Shown here piece by piece: positions 1 to 8,769 of a stretch of 64,000 nucleotides of DNA (the first letter of the stretch is position 1; each line of letters begins with the position of its first letter). Position numbers and translations under genes: made by a program. The stretch is from Fructobacillus papyrifericola (GTDB taxonomy: Bacteria; Bacillota; Bacilli; Lactobacillales; Lactobacillaceae): positions 20,032 through 84,031 of the forward strand of contig NZ_JAAMFJ010000003.1 of NCBI RefSeq assembly GCF_018437235.1. Direction: 5' to 3'. Under the pieces are notes generated by a model. That model was given only the letters and a program-made list of their open reading frames with translations. It was not told the DNA's origin and did not search any database.

Positions 1-1591
1 CAACAACACCCTTCACGTTTGAACGAACCAGTGAGCTGGCCTTCCATGAGTAAAGTGGATTGATGTTAGCATCGTCCATCAAGGCCTTTTCAGCGTCCTT
101 GAAGTCGTCTTGACGAGCAGATGCGTTGGTTGCATCCGTCGTGTCTGCCTTCTTTACGGCTGCGAAGTAAGATTCGTTAGTGAACTTACCGTCGTTGTAG
201 CCGGCATCCTTGCTTGCGAACAGGTCGTAGAAAGTAGAACCGTCTTGGTAATCACCGTTCCAGTTCGTAACCACAACATCAAAGTCGCCAGATTGTGAAT
301 CCTTCAAACGTTGCTTGAATGGCACAACCTTTTCAGTCACTTCGATGTCAGATCCGAAGGTTGATTCCCAAGCCTGCTTGATGTAGTCAACCGTGTTCTT
401 TGAGATGACGGAATCGGCATCAGTTTCAAGGCTGATCTTCATCTTGCCTTGGTTCACTTCGGCCAAACCTTCCTTGAAGAGCTGTTGGGCCTTCTTCTTG
501 TCGTAAGTGTAGCCAGGCTTTACGTAGGCAGCCAAGTCTTCACCAGAAGTCGTCTTCGTCAATCCCTTTGAAACGAGGGAAACGGCGGCGTCACGAGTTC
601 CACCAGTTGCCTGTGAAGCCAATTCCGTACGGTTCGTTGCCAAGTTCAAGGCTTGACGAATCTTTTGGTTCTTCAAAAAGGCGTTGTTGGCCTGGTTGTA
701 TTCAAGGTAAGTAGCAGCGGCAACGGCCGCTGACTTAACATCCTTGTTGTTCTTGTTAGCTGAGTACATTTCAGGTGAGTTCGAGATTGAAACGCGGTCG
801 ATCTTACCTTGCTTGTAAAGCTTCAAAGCCGTGTCTGGGTTCTTAACAACTTGCCAGTTAACCGTCTTCGTCTTCACGTTCTTGGCATCCCAGTAGTTGT
901 CGTTTTTGACCATCTTGAACTTACCGTTGGTTCCGTTCCAACCTTCGAACTTGTAAGCACCAGAGTAGATTTGCTTGTCAGCAGTCGTTCCGTACTTGTC
1001 GCCTTCTTTGTTCACAACAGATTCTTTTTGTGGAGCGAAGTTCGCAAAGGCCAAGAGGTACTTGAACTGTGGCATTGCGTGGTCCAACTTGAAGGTAATC
1101 GTGTTACCAGAAGCTGAAACGCCCAATTCAGAAACGTCCTTCTTGCCTGCCATAATATCGTCAGCGTTCAAAACACCGGAAGCCAGGTATGAGTATTGTG
1201 AAGCTGTCTTAGGGTTAACCATTCGCTGCCATGAGTAAACAACATCTTTGGCAGTTAACTTTGAACCGTCTGACCACTTCAAACCTGAACGCAATTCAAC
1301 TGTATAAGTCAAACCGTCATCGGAAACCTTGTATGACTTTGCCAAGTCAGGCGCTGGTTCACCCTTTGAGTTCACACGCAACAAGTTTGATTCCGTGTTA
1401 CCCAAAACCAAGTTTGAATATTGGTCGGTTGCTTTTGACGTATCCAATGTCTGCACATCAGCAGACATCGCATAGTTCAACGTATTCTTATCGGAGCTGG
1501 GGTTACTGCCCCACCATCCGGCTGCTTTGGTTCCACCCGCCACAGCAGCGACAACAACAACGGCTGTTGTCCACTTCTGCCATTTCTTCAT
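1..1591 (-). CDS. Oligopeptide ABC transporter substrate-binding protein, OppA-type (3' part outside window)
   Basis: Extracytoplasmic peptide-binding protein (SBP_bac_5 family) that would deliver oligopeptides to an Opp-type ABC importer. About 530 codons are visible; the C-terminus lies beyond the left edge. After an N-terminal hydrophobic stretch (residues 8-20) come family features such as LNYAMSADVQTLD, LRSGLKWSDG, LTAKDVVYSWQR and IRQALNLATNR. The ATG at 1591 follows a GGGAGG ribosome site at 1600-1605. Oddity: the signal segment has no cysteine, so there is no lipobox; the protein must be secreted or held by an uncleaved helix. No permease or ATPase genes are in view; they may lie to the left. 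Confidence 0.9.
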   Translation of the reverse strand, partial: MKKWQKWTTAVVVVAAVAGGTKAAGWWGSNPSSDKNTLNYAMSADVQTLDTSKATDQYSNLVLGNTESNLLRVNSKGEPAPDLAKSYKVSDDGLTYTVELRSGLKWSDGSKLTAKDVVYSWQRMVNPKTASQYSYLASGVLNADDIMAGKKDVSELGVSASGNTITFKLDHAMPQFKYLLAFANFAPQKESVVNKEGDKYGTTADKQIYSGAYKFEGWNGTNGKFKMVKNDNYWDAKNVKTKTVNWQVVKNPDTALKLYKQGKIDRVSISNSPEMYSANKNNKDVKSAAVAAATYLEYNQANNAFLKNQKIRQALNLATNRTELASQATGGTRDAAVSLVSKGLTKTTSGEDLAAYVKPGYTYDKKKAQQLFKEGLAEVNQGKMKISLETDADSVISKNTVDYIKQAWESTFGSDIEVTEKVVPFKQRLKDSQSGDFDVVVTNWNGDYQDGSTFYDLFASKDAGYNDGKFTNESYFAAVKKADTTDATNASARQDDFKDAEKALMDDANINPLYSWKASSLVRSNVKGVV

Positions 1592-1626
1592 TTTCCTGAC
1601 CTCCCGGCGTTTTTAATGTTGAATTA

Positions 1627-1655
1627 ATAATATCAGATAAATATTTAACTTTCAA
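1627..1655 (-). promoter_or_regulatory. SigA-type promoter of the OppA-type gene
   Basis: On the minus strand TTGAAA (1650-1655) and TATTAT (1627-1632) are separated by 17 nt, in a very AT-rich stretch about 35 nt upstream of the start codon. Confidence 0.7.
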
Positions 1656-1754
1656 ATAATTTTCTAATAATTAACTAATAAAAATTCATTAAGGTCGATA
1701 AGAGCAGCTTAACGTCCGCTATCAAAGGGCTTTTTTACCGTTTTATTACAAAAT

Positions 1755-1780
1755 AAAAAAGGGGCTTTTAGCCCCTTTTT
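1755..1780 (-). terminator. Rho-independent terminator after the MFS gene
   Basis: GGGGC/GCCCC hairpin flanked by A and T runs, 8 nt beyond the MFS stop codon. It could also act on the plus strand. Confidence 0.8.
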
Positions 1781-1788
1781 ATCCTTTG

Positions 1789-3057
1789 TTACGCTTTTTG
1801 CTCCTTTAAACGGACAAAACGCACGTAAAAAATCAGCACAATCGTATAGGCTGCCATCAGGCCGAAGGATAGTTGGACCGACCAAAGATTGGCCACCGAC
1901 ATGAAAATTAATTGCCCGACCGGCAGTGTAAAAGTCGTCGCTGTCGAAATGATGCTCATCGAAAGGGCCAGGCGTTGGTCCTTGGTATTGTTCACCACCC
2001 AGGCCGACAGCTTGGGTTGCACCTGTCCCTGGCAAAAGGCGCAGATAAACATTAGCAAAAAAGTGATGTAGAAGGGACAAGTGTAGAAAAAGGCCAAAAC
2101 AACAGCTAGAATGCTCATCATCTGAAGGCTTAGTGCCTCTGCAATCGTCTTCTGTCTCATAAAGGGCAGAGGCAGCAGGGCACCAAGAATGGCGCCGACG
2201 GCAAAAACCGTTTCCATGGTCGCCACCGAAAAACCAAAGTTCACAATTTGCATGCTTGGTCGACGCAGGAAGGCCAAGACCGACACTTCGCCAATCGCAG
2301 CGCCAATAAAGCCCGACAGCGTGTAGATGGACACGTACCAGCCAAGCAACCGAACAGAAAAAACGTCTTTTAGGGCAGCCAGCAGAGCAACCAAGAACTT
2401 TGGTTTGGCTTCCTGATCGCTGACTTTTGCTGACTCAGCAGGATTGCTGGCTGGTAAAGCCTTCTTTATCCGAAACAAGAAGAGAGCACTCAAGACAAAG
2501 AGGAGGGCGTTCATGATGGCAAAGGATGCGTAGTTATAGGCCAGTAACACAATCACGGTCGACCCAAGGAACTGGCCGGCCAAAGAAGCGGTCTGCAGCA
2601 CGCCATTGGCAAAGCCGGTCATCCGTTCTCGGTCATCGTTTCGAATCGACTTTTGTAGAATGGGCATCAGTAGGGAGGTGCTGTAGTTGCCAATCGAATC
2701 CGAAAAGACGTTCACGAAAATGATGAGGGCAAAGAGCAACCAGCTAAAGGGCTGGTTAATGAAGAGCGCTAGGAAAAAGTAGGCCAGAGCCTGCACAAAC
2801 TTTAACCGGCGGGCCGAACGGACTTTTTCGGGCTTTTGATCAGCAAAGTAGCCGGTTAGCATTTGATAGAGGCCGGGGACGAAGTTGGCAATGCCAACAA
2901 TCGTTAGCGCCCAGCCCTGTTCTGCGTGACTGGGCATCATACCGGCGTAAATGACCATCGTAATGTTGAAGAGACTAGCCCCCAACGCTTCTGCAACGTT
3001 TGAAAACAGTAAAGACCGATAAGTCGGTTTTCTTAAGTAATCCTGGATAATTCCCAT
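1789..3057 (-). CDS. Major facilitator superfamily transporter
   Basis: Twelve-helix MFS permease of 422 residues; substrate unknown, probably an efflux-type carrier. Hydrophobic segments alternate with short polar loops throughout, with an MFS-like cytoplasmic loop around residues 70-85 (GYFADQKPEKVRSARR) and a long central loop rich in Ala/Lys/Glu near residue 205 that divides two six-helix halves. I place the start at the ATG at 3057 because the AGGGGGG ribosome site is then about 6 nt away; a TTG six bases upstream would abut that site. The gene stands alone between its own terminator and the ABC-F gene. No regulator is adjacent. Confidence 0.8.
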   Translation of the reverse strand: MGIIQDYLRKPTYRSLLFSNVAEALGASLFNITMVIYAGMMPSHAEQGWALTIVGIANFVPGLYQMLTGYFADQKPEKVRSARRLKFVQALAYFFLALFINQPFSWLLFALIIFVNVFSDSIGNYSTSLLMPILQKSIRNDDRERMTGFANGVLQTASLAGQFLGSTVIVLLAYNYASFAIMNALLFVLSALFLFRIKKALPASNPAESAKVSDQEAKPKFLVALLAALKDVFSVRLLGWYVSIYTLSGFIGAAIGEVSVLAFLRRPSMQIVNFGFSVATMETVFAVGAILGALLPLPFMRQKTIAEALSLQMMSILAVVLAFFYTCPFYITFLLMFICAFCQGQVQPKLSAWVVNNTKDQRLALSMSIISTATTFTLPVGQLIFMSVANLWSVQLSFGLMAAYTIVLIFYVRFVRLKEQKA

Positions 3058-3126
3058 TTTCAACCCCCCTCTTCATTTTTCTCTCATTTTAAGAAACATT
3101 ATACGGGTGCATTAAGAAAAGTCCAC

Positions 3127-3154
3127 AAAAAAAGCACACCTGCGTGTGCTTTTT
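3127..3154 (-). terminator. Terminator after the ABC-F gene
   Basis: AGCACAC/GTGTGCT hairpin followed on the minus strand by a run of T. Confidence 0.8.
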
Positions 3155-3155
3155 G

Positions 3156-4715
3156 CTATCCTTCCGGATTTTCCTTGTAAGACAAAGCGGCGACGTTCAA
3201 AGTCTGATCCGCCAAGTCCTTGGTAAAGGAAACTTCGTGGGAAACGATGATGGCGTTTCCTGGGAAGGCCTTGATGGCCTTGTACAAAGCATTCTTCGTT
3301 TCTTCGTCCAAGTGGTTGGTTGGCTCATCTAGAATCAAGAAGTTCGATGGCTTCATTTCCATAATGGCCAGCTTGACCTTCGTCTGCTCCCCTCCTGAAA
3401 GTTGGAAGAGTGGCTTTTGGGCGTTTTCGGAATTGATTCCAGCCCCGGCCAAACGCTGCCGGAGCTCCTTTGGCAAGATGGTTGGGAAAAGGTCCTGCAT
3501 GGCCTGCAAAGGCGTTTGCTGGTCATTGTCCCAATCCAGGTCCTGGTCAAAGTAGTTCACGACGGCGGATGGGGAGAACTCAACCGTTCCACCCAGCTTT
3601 GGAATGTCACCCAGAATTGATTTAATCAAAGTAGACTTACCCGCCCCGTTAAAGCCGGCAAAGACCAGCTTCTTTTCGGTAGTAATGGAGAAGGATACGG
3701 GTTCCAGGATTGGCTGATCGTAGCCAACCGAGAGCTTGGTCACCGTTAAGGCCGCGGCCGATTGCGTGTTGACGTATGGGAAGTTAAACTTGGCCTTCAG
3801 GTTTTCCTGAGGCGGTTCGAGTTTATCCATTCGAGCCAGCATCTTTTCGCGGGAACGGGCCTGCTTGGAAGTTGAGGCACGGGCCTTGTTTTTGGCAATA
3901 AACTTCTCAGCCTTGGCGATTTCTTCCTGCTGCTTTTCGTACTGGCGGATCTGTTGGTCCGTCCGCTCCGCCTTTTGCCGCATGGCCTTTTGGAAAGAAC
4001 CACGGTACTTGGTAATCTTCCCAAAGGAAACGTCAGCAATGGCGTTGGTGACTTTGTCCAAGAAGTCAAAGTCGTGGGAAATGATCATGGCAGCGCCTTC
4101 AAAGTTTTGCAAGAAGCCTTCCAGCCATTCAATGTGAGAAACATCGAGGTAGTTGGTTGGCTCATCCAAAATGATGACGTCATCGTTTTCAAGCAGAAGC
4201 TTGGCCAAAATCACCTTGGCACGCTGCCCACCGGACATGTGTTCCAGTTCGCGGTCGCGCCCAATTACTTCCAGACCAAGCCCGGAGATCACCCGCTCAA
4301 TTTCGGTATCGACGTCATAGAAGCCGGCGGCATCCAGCTCTTCTTGGATTCGCCCAGCCTTTTCGAGCAGCTTGTCATCTGCCGTCGCCGCGTACTTTTC
4401 GTAGAGCGCCGTCATCTTGTCCTGCTTGTCGTAGAGGTCCTGGTAGGCGGTGTGCAAAAAGTCCACCAGGGTCATCCCCGCAGGAATTTCGGCGTACTGA
4501 TCCAGGTAACCAATCTTCAGGTTCTTGGCCCACTCGATTTTTCCGGAAAGGGGCAAGACCTGACCGGTCAAAATCCTGATCAAGGTTGACTTGCCGGCCC
4601 CGTTTTGACCGACAATGCCCATGTGTTCACCGGCCTGGAGTTCCAGTTCCGCGTTTTCGTATAAGGTTTTTTCTGCGTAGGCCATTGACAGCCCACTTAC
4701 TTCTAATAATGCCAT
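3156..4715 (-). CDS. ABC-F family ATPase (ribosome-associated type)
   Basis: Soluble protein of 519 residues with two ABC ATPase domains and no membrane segment, the hallmark of ABC-F proteins, which act on ribosomes as translation factors or antibiotic-protection factors. Walker A sites are GQNGAGKST (36-44) and GFNGAGKST in the second half; signature motifs are MSGGQRAK and LSGGEQTK; Walker B sites are VIILDEPTNYLD and FLILDEPTNHLD. A charged, coiled linker rich in Arg/Lys/Gln lies between the domains. No PtIM-style resistance-specific feature can be assigned by eye, so a housekeeping YbiT/Uup-like role is the safer guess. Monocistronic with its own terminator. Confidence 0.88.
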   Translation of the reverse strand: MALLEVSGLSMAYAEKTLYENAELELQAGEHMGIVGQNGAGKSTLIRILTGQVLPLSGKIEWAKNLKIGYLDQYAEIPAGMTLVDFLHTAYQDLYDKQDKMTALYEKYAATADDKLLEKAGRIQEELDAAGFYDVDTEIERVISGLGLEVIGRDRELEHMSGGQRAKVILAKLLLENDDVIILDEPTNYLDVSHIEWLEGFLQNFEGAAMIISHDFDFLDKVTNAIADVSFGKITKYRGSFQKAMRQKAERTDQQIRQYEKQQEEIAKAEKFIAKNKARASTSKQARSREKMLARMDKLEPPQENLKAKFNFPYVNTQSAAALTVTKLSVGYDQPILEPVSFSITTEKKLVFAGFNGAGKSTLIKSILGDIPKLGGTVEFSPSAVVNYFDQDLDWDNDQQTPLQAMQDLFPTILPKELRQRLAGAGINSENAQKPLFQLSGGEQTKVKLAIMEMKPSNFLILDEPTNHLDEETKNALYKAIKAFPGNAIIVSHEVSFTKDLADQTLNVAALSYKENPEG

Positions 4716-4805
4716 AGCCCTAATTCTAGCACATTTTGGCCCATTTCCATAGCAAAGCCAAGACGCTTGGCCTATACTAGAAGAAAGATCCTCGAGGAGT
4801 TTTTT

Positions 4806-5138
4806 ATGAAAGTCCGTAAACTAAACCACAAAACCATCCCCGCCACCGATAAAAACCGGGCCTACCGCTTCTGGCGGGACGTTTTTGACCTGCCCCAAGT
4901 AGGCCAACAAGACGAGCGACGACTTGCGGTCGATCACGAAGAATTAACCTTTGTCGAAGGGCCAGTCGAAAAGGACTTTGAACTCCTGGTTCGCGACCAC
5001 GAAAGTTCCTTACAGCAGCATTTAAAGAACAACTTCGTGCCCGTTTTGGAGCGCGAGGAGCGCTTTTCCAACAAGGTCGCCCTGACGGTCGAAGATTCCG
5101 AAGGAAACCGGATCGTGATTGAAGGAAACTTGGACTAA
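4806..5138 (+). CDS. Small VOC (glyoxalase/bleomycin-resistance fold) protein
   Basis: A 110-residue single-module protein resembling vicinal-oxygen-chelate proteins: RAYRFWRDVFDLP near the N-terminus matches the typical opening helix, and ALTVEDSEGNRIVIEG at the C-terminus matches the terminal strand (D-x-x-G-N). Substrate and metal use cannot be inferred. The start is the ATG at 4806, preceded by GAGGAG six bases upstream; an in-frame ATG at 4767 lacks a ribosome site. It is divergent from the ABC-F gene and is followed by tRNA-Lys, which has its own promoter. Confidence 0.7.
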   Translation: MKVRKLNHKTIPATDKNRAYRFWRDVFDLPQVGQQDERRLAVDHEELTFVEGPVEKDFELLVRDHESSLQQHLKNNFVPVLEREERFSNKVALTVEDSEGNRIVIEGNLD

Positions 5139-5166
5139 TTTTTTTCGATTTTTTTCGCTAAAAACC

Positions 5167-5195
5167 TTGCCTGGCCCTAGCCGCCATGCTACAAT
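5167..5195 (+). promoter_or_regulatory. Promoter of tRNA-Lys
   Basis: TTGCCT (5167-5172), 17-nt spacer, TACAAT (5190-5195) with an extended -10 TG at 5187. The tRNA starts 24 nt downstream of the -10. Confidence 0.75.
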
Positions 5196-5219
5196 AATAT
5201 CTGTTGTTTGAAACAAACT

Positions 5220-5292
5220 GGTTAGTTAGCTCAGTTGGTAGAGCAACGGACTCTTAATCCGTGGGTCCAGGGTTCGAGCCCCTGACTGACCA
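5220..5292 (+). tRNA. tRNA-Lys (anticodon CTT)
   Basis: Complete cloverleaf: acceptor GGTTAGT with ACTGACC, D arm with AGCTCAGTTGGTAGAGC, anticodon stem ACGGA/TCCGT holding loop CTCTTAA (anticodon CTT, reads AAG), and T arm with GGTTCGAGCC. The CCA end is not encoded. It is flanked by a clear promoter and a terminator, so it is transcribed singly. Confidence 0.95.
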
Positions 5293-5300
5293 CTAAATGA

Positions 5301-5333
5301 AAAGACCAACACTACGGTGTTGGTCTTTTTTCT
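5301..5333. terminator. Bidirectional terminator between tRNA-Lys and the XRE pseudogene
   Basis: Twelve-base-pair hairpin (arms 5301-5312 and 5317-5328, loop TACG) flanked by A and T runs, suitable for both converging genes. Confidence 0.85.
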
Positions 5334-5334
5334 T

Positions 5335-5945
5335 TTACATTTTCTTTTTTAGCCATTCTGGTACTTGAGGAAGGAAGTAGGCTGAACTGGTCAAAATTAA
5401 GACATGCGTCACCTCACCCAGCCAATGGCCCATGTCAAAGGAACTCTTAATCGAGCCGGCCGTTGTCGTCAGTCCAATTGATAGGAAATAGAGGAAGGCG
5501 GCCAAGATGGCCAACATTGACCACTTGTTTTCATAAAGCACGACCGGTTGTTTAACCGCCAAATAAAGGGCGATCACTGCAGCCACAAGGACGAGGTTCA
5601 GTATCCCGGTCACCTTTGGTAAGAAGTTTAGGTAGTGGTTCAAGATAAGGACCGTTAAAGTCAATCCGTTGATAACATAGGCCAGGGCGTAGACTTTGTC
5701 CTGACGGTCTTCCTTGCGATCGGCCTCTTCAATCTTGTTGCGCATTTGCTGGTCCTCCTTGATTAGTTCGTCCAGTGAAATCCCATAGGAATCACTAATC
5801 GTCACCACGTCTTGAAGACTGGGTAGGCTTTTGCCCTGTTCCCAGTTGGAAACCGTTTGCCGCGTCAGGTGAAGAGCTTGCCCCAGGTCTTCCTGCGTTA
5901 AGCCCTGTTGCTTTCGGATTTCTTTAATTTTTCAGCAATTTGCAT
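5335..5945 (-). pseudogene. Frameshifted XRE-family regulator with C-terminal membrane domain
   Basis: The reading frame encodes a helix-turn-helix (RKQQGLTQEDLGQALHLTRQ, then TVSNWEQGKSLPSL) followed by a polar linker and about four membrane helices: a membrane-bound XRE regulator of the kind common in lactobacilli. The frame does not reach a proper start: an ATG at 5945 with AAGGAGG upstream encodes MQIAEKLK in another frame, and one missing base around 5918-5925 would join it to EIRKQQG. In the helix-turn-helix frame there is a TGA just upstream and no good start. Either a true one-base deletion or a sequencing error. A GTG at 5808 could still give a membrane-only fragment. Confidence 0.75.
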
Positions 5946-6040
5946 GTGATTCGTCCTCCTTGGCTTTTACCATAGCAAGATTTCAGGCTTTTTAGTAGCA
6001 AAGAATCTTAACATTGCCCCTCCTTGCCCTTTTTACAAAG

Positions 6041-6080
6041 AAAAAACAGCCCCCGTTCATATGAACGAAGCGCTGCTTTT
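6041..6080 (-). terminator. Terminator after the LysM hydrolase gene
   Basis: Long imperfect hairpin built on CGTTCATATGAACG, extended by CAGC/GCTG and ending in a T run on the minus strand. Confidence 0.7.
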
Positions 6081-6092
6081 GACTTTGTTTGA

Positions 6093-7484
6093 TTACTGAC
6101 GGTAAACGTAGTAGGCCAAGCTACCACCATTTGCCTTTTGGTTATAGTAGTAGGCGTTGTCGTAATTCCAAACGGAAACGGCCGCACCGGCTTGATCACC
6201 ATGAGCGTAGTTTACGGAGATGGCGTTTGTATCATCCGTCATGATTTGCACGTGACCGGCGGAACCACCAGAGGCCCCCTGCTGACCCCAGATGACGATG
6301 TCACCTCGTTCAGCATCCCAAGGTGTGTTGGTTGAAATCAAGTGGTAGCCATTGGCTTGCAGGTAGCTGTGCATGGAGTCCGTGTTGTACAGGTAAGCTG
6401 GCTTTGATGCACCGGCTTCGTACAAGGCTTCGACCATGGAGCCGGAACAGTCGGCGGTGCCATCGGTACCGTTTCGTGAACCAGACATGTCGTATGTCAG
6501 CTGGCCCATGTGGTTGTAGAACCAGTTGATGACGGCGTTTGAATCCACCCGGTTCGTCTGGGCTGGGGCCTGGTTAGCCGCCTGGCTGTTGTCAACGTTG
6601 TTGGCAGCTGGCGTGTAGGCGGTTGGTGCGACAGAACCCTGGGTATCCACGGCATAGTTGTTCGCCTGAGTATCCGCTTGCTCGTTATCGTCACCCATTC
6701 GCGTTGAGATGCCATTGTTTTCGTCATTAGCATCCGTCGCGTTGTTTGCCTCAGACGTTGCGCTTTGGCTGTTTGACGTTGCCTGACTTTGGCTAGCGGC
6801 TGGGGCCTGACTAGCTTGCGTCTGCAAGGCAGCTTGGGAAGCTGCTTGTGATGAAGCCTGGGAAGCCGCTTGGCTATCTGCAGCAGCCTGGGAAGCTTGC
6901 TGGTAGGCAGCTTCTGAACCTGACTGTGAGCCAGTCTGGTTGTTCACAACGGCTGCATCCTGGTTGGCTTGGGCAGCATCTTGGCTATCCAAAGTAGGCG
7001 TTCCCTGCTGCAAAACGATCAAGTTCTGATCGCCGTTACCCAAGTCGGCTTGCGTGGTCTTTTGACCCTCTTGCAAGTAGCCGGCATCCTTCAAGCCTTG
7101 GATGATTTCGGCTTGCTGGCCCATCTTTTGACCAGCCACCAAAAGGCCGTGATCAGCCAAGCCCAGTTGGTTGGCTGCATCATCAGTTGTCGTTCCAAAC
7201 GCATCGGCAATGGCAGACAAAGTGTCACCCCATTGGACGTGGTAGTCGGCCAGGTTCTTGGCCCCCTGCTTTTGGATTGCTGCTTGAACATGGTCAACTG
7301 AATTGGCTGACCATTGGTTCTGGTTTTCCGTCTGGCTTGTTTGCCCCGAAACATCGTTAGCGGAAACGGATTGTGCGTTTCCAATAACGTTAGCCCCCAG
7401 GACAGCGCCCGTGGCTGCCAAAGTCGTGGCTCCGGCAGTGACCATCAGGCGCTTGCTGAGTTGCTTCATTGTGTTATTTTCCAT
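6093..7484 (-). CDS. Secreted LysM peptidoglycan hydrolase (Cys-His amidase/endopeptidase type)
   Basis: A 463-residue exported wall hydrolase. An N-terminal signal sequence ends near QSVSAND; a LysM-like peptidoglycan-binding domain follows (HVQWGDTLSAIADAFGTT, about residues 80-125); then a long low-complexity linker dominated by Ser, Ala and Gln; and a C-terminal catalytic domain with TADCSGSM (Cys346) and AGHVQIM (His411). The domain resembles the phage-type Amidase_5 or NlpC/P60 families. The ATG at 7484 is chosen because GGAGG sits eight bases upstream; the earlier ATG at 7499 overlaps that site. Probably a cell-separation enzyme; such genes are often WalRK targets, but this is not shown here. 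Confidence 0.85.
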   Translation of the reverse strand: MENNTMKQLSKRLMVTAGATTLAATGAVLGANVIGNAQSVSANDVSGQTSQTENQNQWSANSVDHVQAAIQKQGAKNLADYHVQWGDTLSAIADAFGTTTDDAANQLGLADHGLLVAGQKMGQQAEIIQGLKDAGYLQEGQKTTQADLGNGDQNLIVLQQGTPTLDSQDAAQANQDAAVVNNQTGSQSGSEAAYQQASQAAADSQAASQASSQAASQAALQTQASQAPAASQSQATSNSQSATSEANNATDANDENNGISTRMGDDNEQADTQANNYAVDTQGSVAPTAYTPAANNVDNSQAANQAPAQTNRVDSNAVINWFYNHMGQLTYDMSGSRNGTDGTADCSGSMVEALYEAGASKPAYLYNTDSMHSYLQANGYHLISTNTPWDAERGDIVIWGQQGASGGSAGHVQIMTDDTNAISVNYAHGDQAGAAVSVWNYDNAYYYNQKANGGSLAYYVYRQ

Positions 7485-7634
7485 AACAATAACCTCCATT
7501 TCAATCTAGCGCTTCTCCACTATAGATTAGCAGAGAAGAGCCGAGAGAAAAGGGATTCGCGCCATGCTTAACCTTTGCTTAAGCATCTTTTACAAATCGA
7601 AAGAAGCCCGTGACTTTTGTATCAGCAGCCAACC

Positions 7635-7662
7635 AAAAAAGCAGTGCCATGGCACTGCTTTT
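7635..7662 (-). terminator. Terminator after the ferredoxin-NADP reductase gene
   Basis: GCAGTGCC AT GGCACTGC hairpin flanked by A and T runs, just before the stop codon of the upstream minus-strand gene's end. Confidence 0.8.
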
Positions 7663-7663
7663 C

Positions 7664-8680
7664 TTAAGGTTCGATCACTAATGATGAGGAATGACCGGGG
7701 CCGCCCTTTTCCGGAGCAACCAGGGCCAAAGCAGCATTCACCGCTGCCGGTGCCTGGCCAAAGCCCGTGGCAATCAAATCGACGTGTTCGGGGTAGGAAG
7801 TCAAATCACCAATGGCAAAGAGCCCTTCCTGCTTGGTCTTGACCTGCTCAGAAACCAGGAGGCCGGCCTTATCCCAGTCGACGTCGATCGACCACTGCCG
7901 CTCCGCCTGGCCCGCCGTCTTAAAGCCGTACTGGACGATCAGTTGATCAACCGTCAAACTTTCTTTCTGCTGTTCATCTTTTGGGTTGACCAAAGAAAGA
8001 GTGAGTTGTCCCCCTTTTTCATCGACCCGGGCGACTTTGTATGGGGTCTTTTTTATGACAGCAGAAGCCTGCAGCTCTTTGACCGACTGCTCCATGGCCC
8101 GAAAAGTCTCCCGGCGGTGAATCAGATAGGTCTGACTAGCCCTTTCCGCCAACTCATTGGCCAGGTCCACGGCCGAATCGCCACCACCGAGCACGGCGAC
8201 CTTCTGACCGGCGTAGTTAGCCAAATTATCCGCCACGTATGAAAGCCCCTTTTCAACTAAGGCCGCTTCGTTTTCAACCTGCAGGCGCCGAGGTTCAAAG
8301 GCCCCCTTCCCCGTGGCCAGGATGACGGTTTTAGCCGCTTTCTTTGCCGCACCATCATTAATCACAACGGTAAAAGTCCCGTCGGCCTCTTTTTGAAGGT
8401 CGGTCACCCGGGCACCGGTCTGCATTTCTAAATCAAAACGCTTGGCCTGTTCAACCAGCCCGTCAATCAGCTGTCGACCACTTTCACCGGCCAGACCGGC
8501 CACGTCCCAAATTTTCTTATCCGGGTAGAGCGTGGCCACTTGGCCGCCAAATGTTTCTTGGGCTTCCAACAATAAGACCTTAGCAGCCCGCAAGGAAGCA
8601 TAATAACCAGCAAAGAGGCCGACTGGTCCGGCACCAATCACTATAATATCGTACATTTCTTTATGTTTTGTATCATTCAT
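7664..8680 (-). CDS. Ferredoxin/flavodoxin-NADP+ reductase, thioredoxin-reductase-like
   Basis: FAD-dependent NAD(P)H oxidoreductase of 338 residues. It has the FAD site GAGPVGLFAG (16-25), the second dinucleotide site VLGGGDSAVDLA, and the closing FAD contact FAIGDLT. It lacks the CxxC redox pair of true thioredoxin reductase, which points to the type-2 ferredoxin-NADP reductase (YumC) class that reduces ferredoxin or flavodoxin. The ATG at 8680 has no clear Shine-Dalgarno sequence; a TGGTAAATT extended -10 lies only 4 nt upstream, so a leaderless start is possible. Divergent from the nucleoside hydrolase. Confidence 0.85.
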   Translation of the reverse strand: MNDTKHKEMYDIIVIGAGPVGLFAGYYASLRAAKVLLLEAQETFGGQVATLYPDKKIWDVAGLAGESGRQLIDGLVEQAKRFDLEMQTGARVTDLQKEADGTFTVVINDGAAKKAAKTVILATGKGAFEPRRLQVENEAALVEKGLSYVADNLANYAGQKVAVLGGGDSAVDLANELAERASQTYLIHRRETFRAMEQSVKELQASAVIKKTPYKVARVDEKGGQLTLSLVNPKDEQQKESLTVDQLIVQYGFKTAGQAERQWSIDVDWDKAGLLVSEQVKTKQEGLFAIGDLTSYPEHVDLIATGFGQAPAAVNAALALVAPEKGGPGHSSSLVIEP

Positions 8681-8732
8681 TCGGAATTTACCAAATCTTT
8701 CTCAGAATAAACGCCTTTTTTGCACGTTTTTT

Positions 8733-8741
8733 TGCTATACT
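8733..8741 (+). promoter_or_regulatory. Extended -10 element for the nucleoside hydrolase gene
   Basis: TGCTATACT 28 nt upstream of the start codon; no good -35 hexamer, as expected for an extended -10 promoter. Confidence 0.5.
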
Positions 8742-8769
8742 TATTGTACCGAAACAAAGGAGACTTTCA

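Noticed and set aside
6760..6990. Repetitive stretch that could be a minisatellite
   Set aside because: It is the Ser/Ala/Gln-rich linker of the LysM hydrolase and shows only codon-level repetition.
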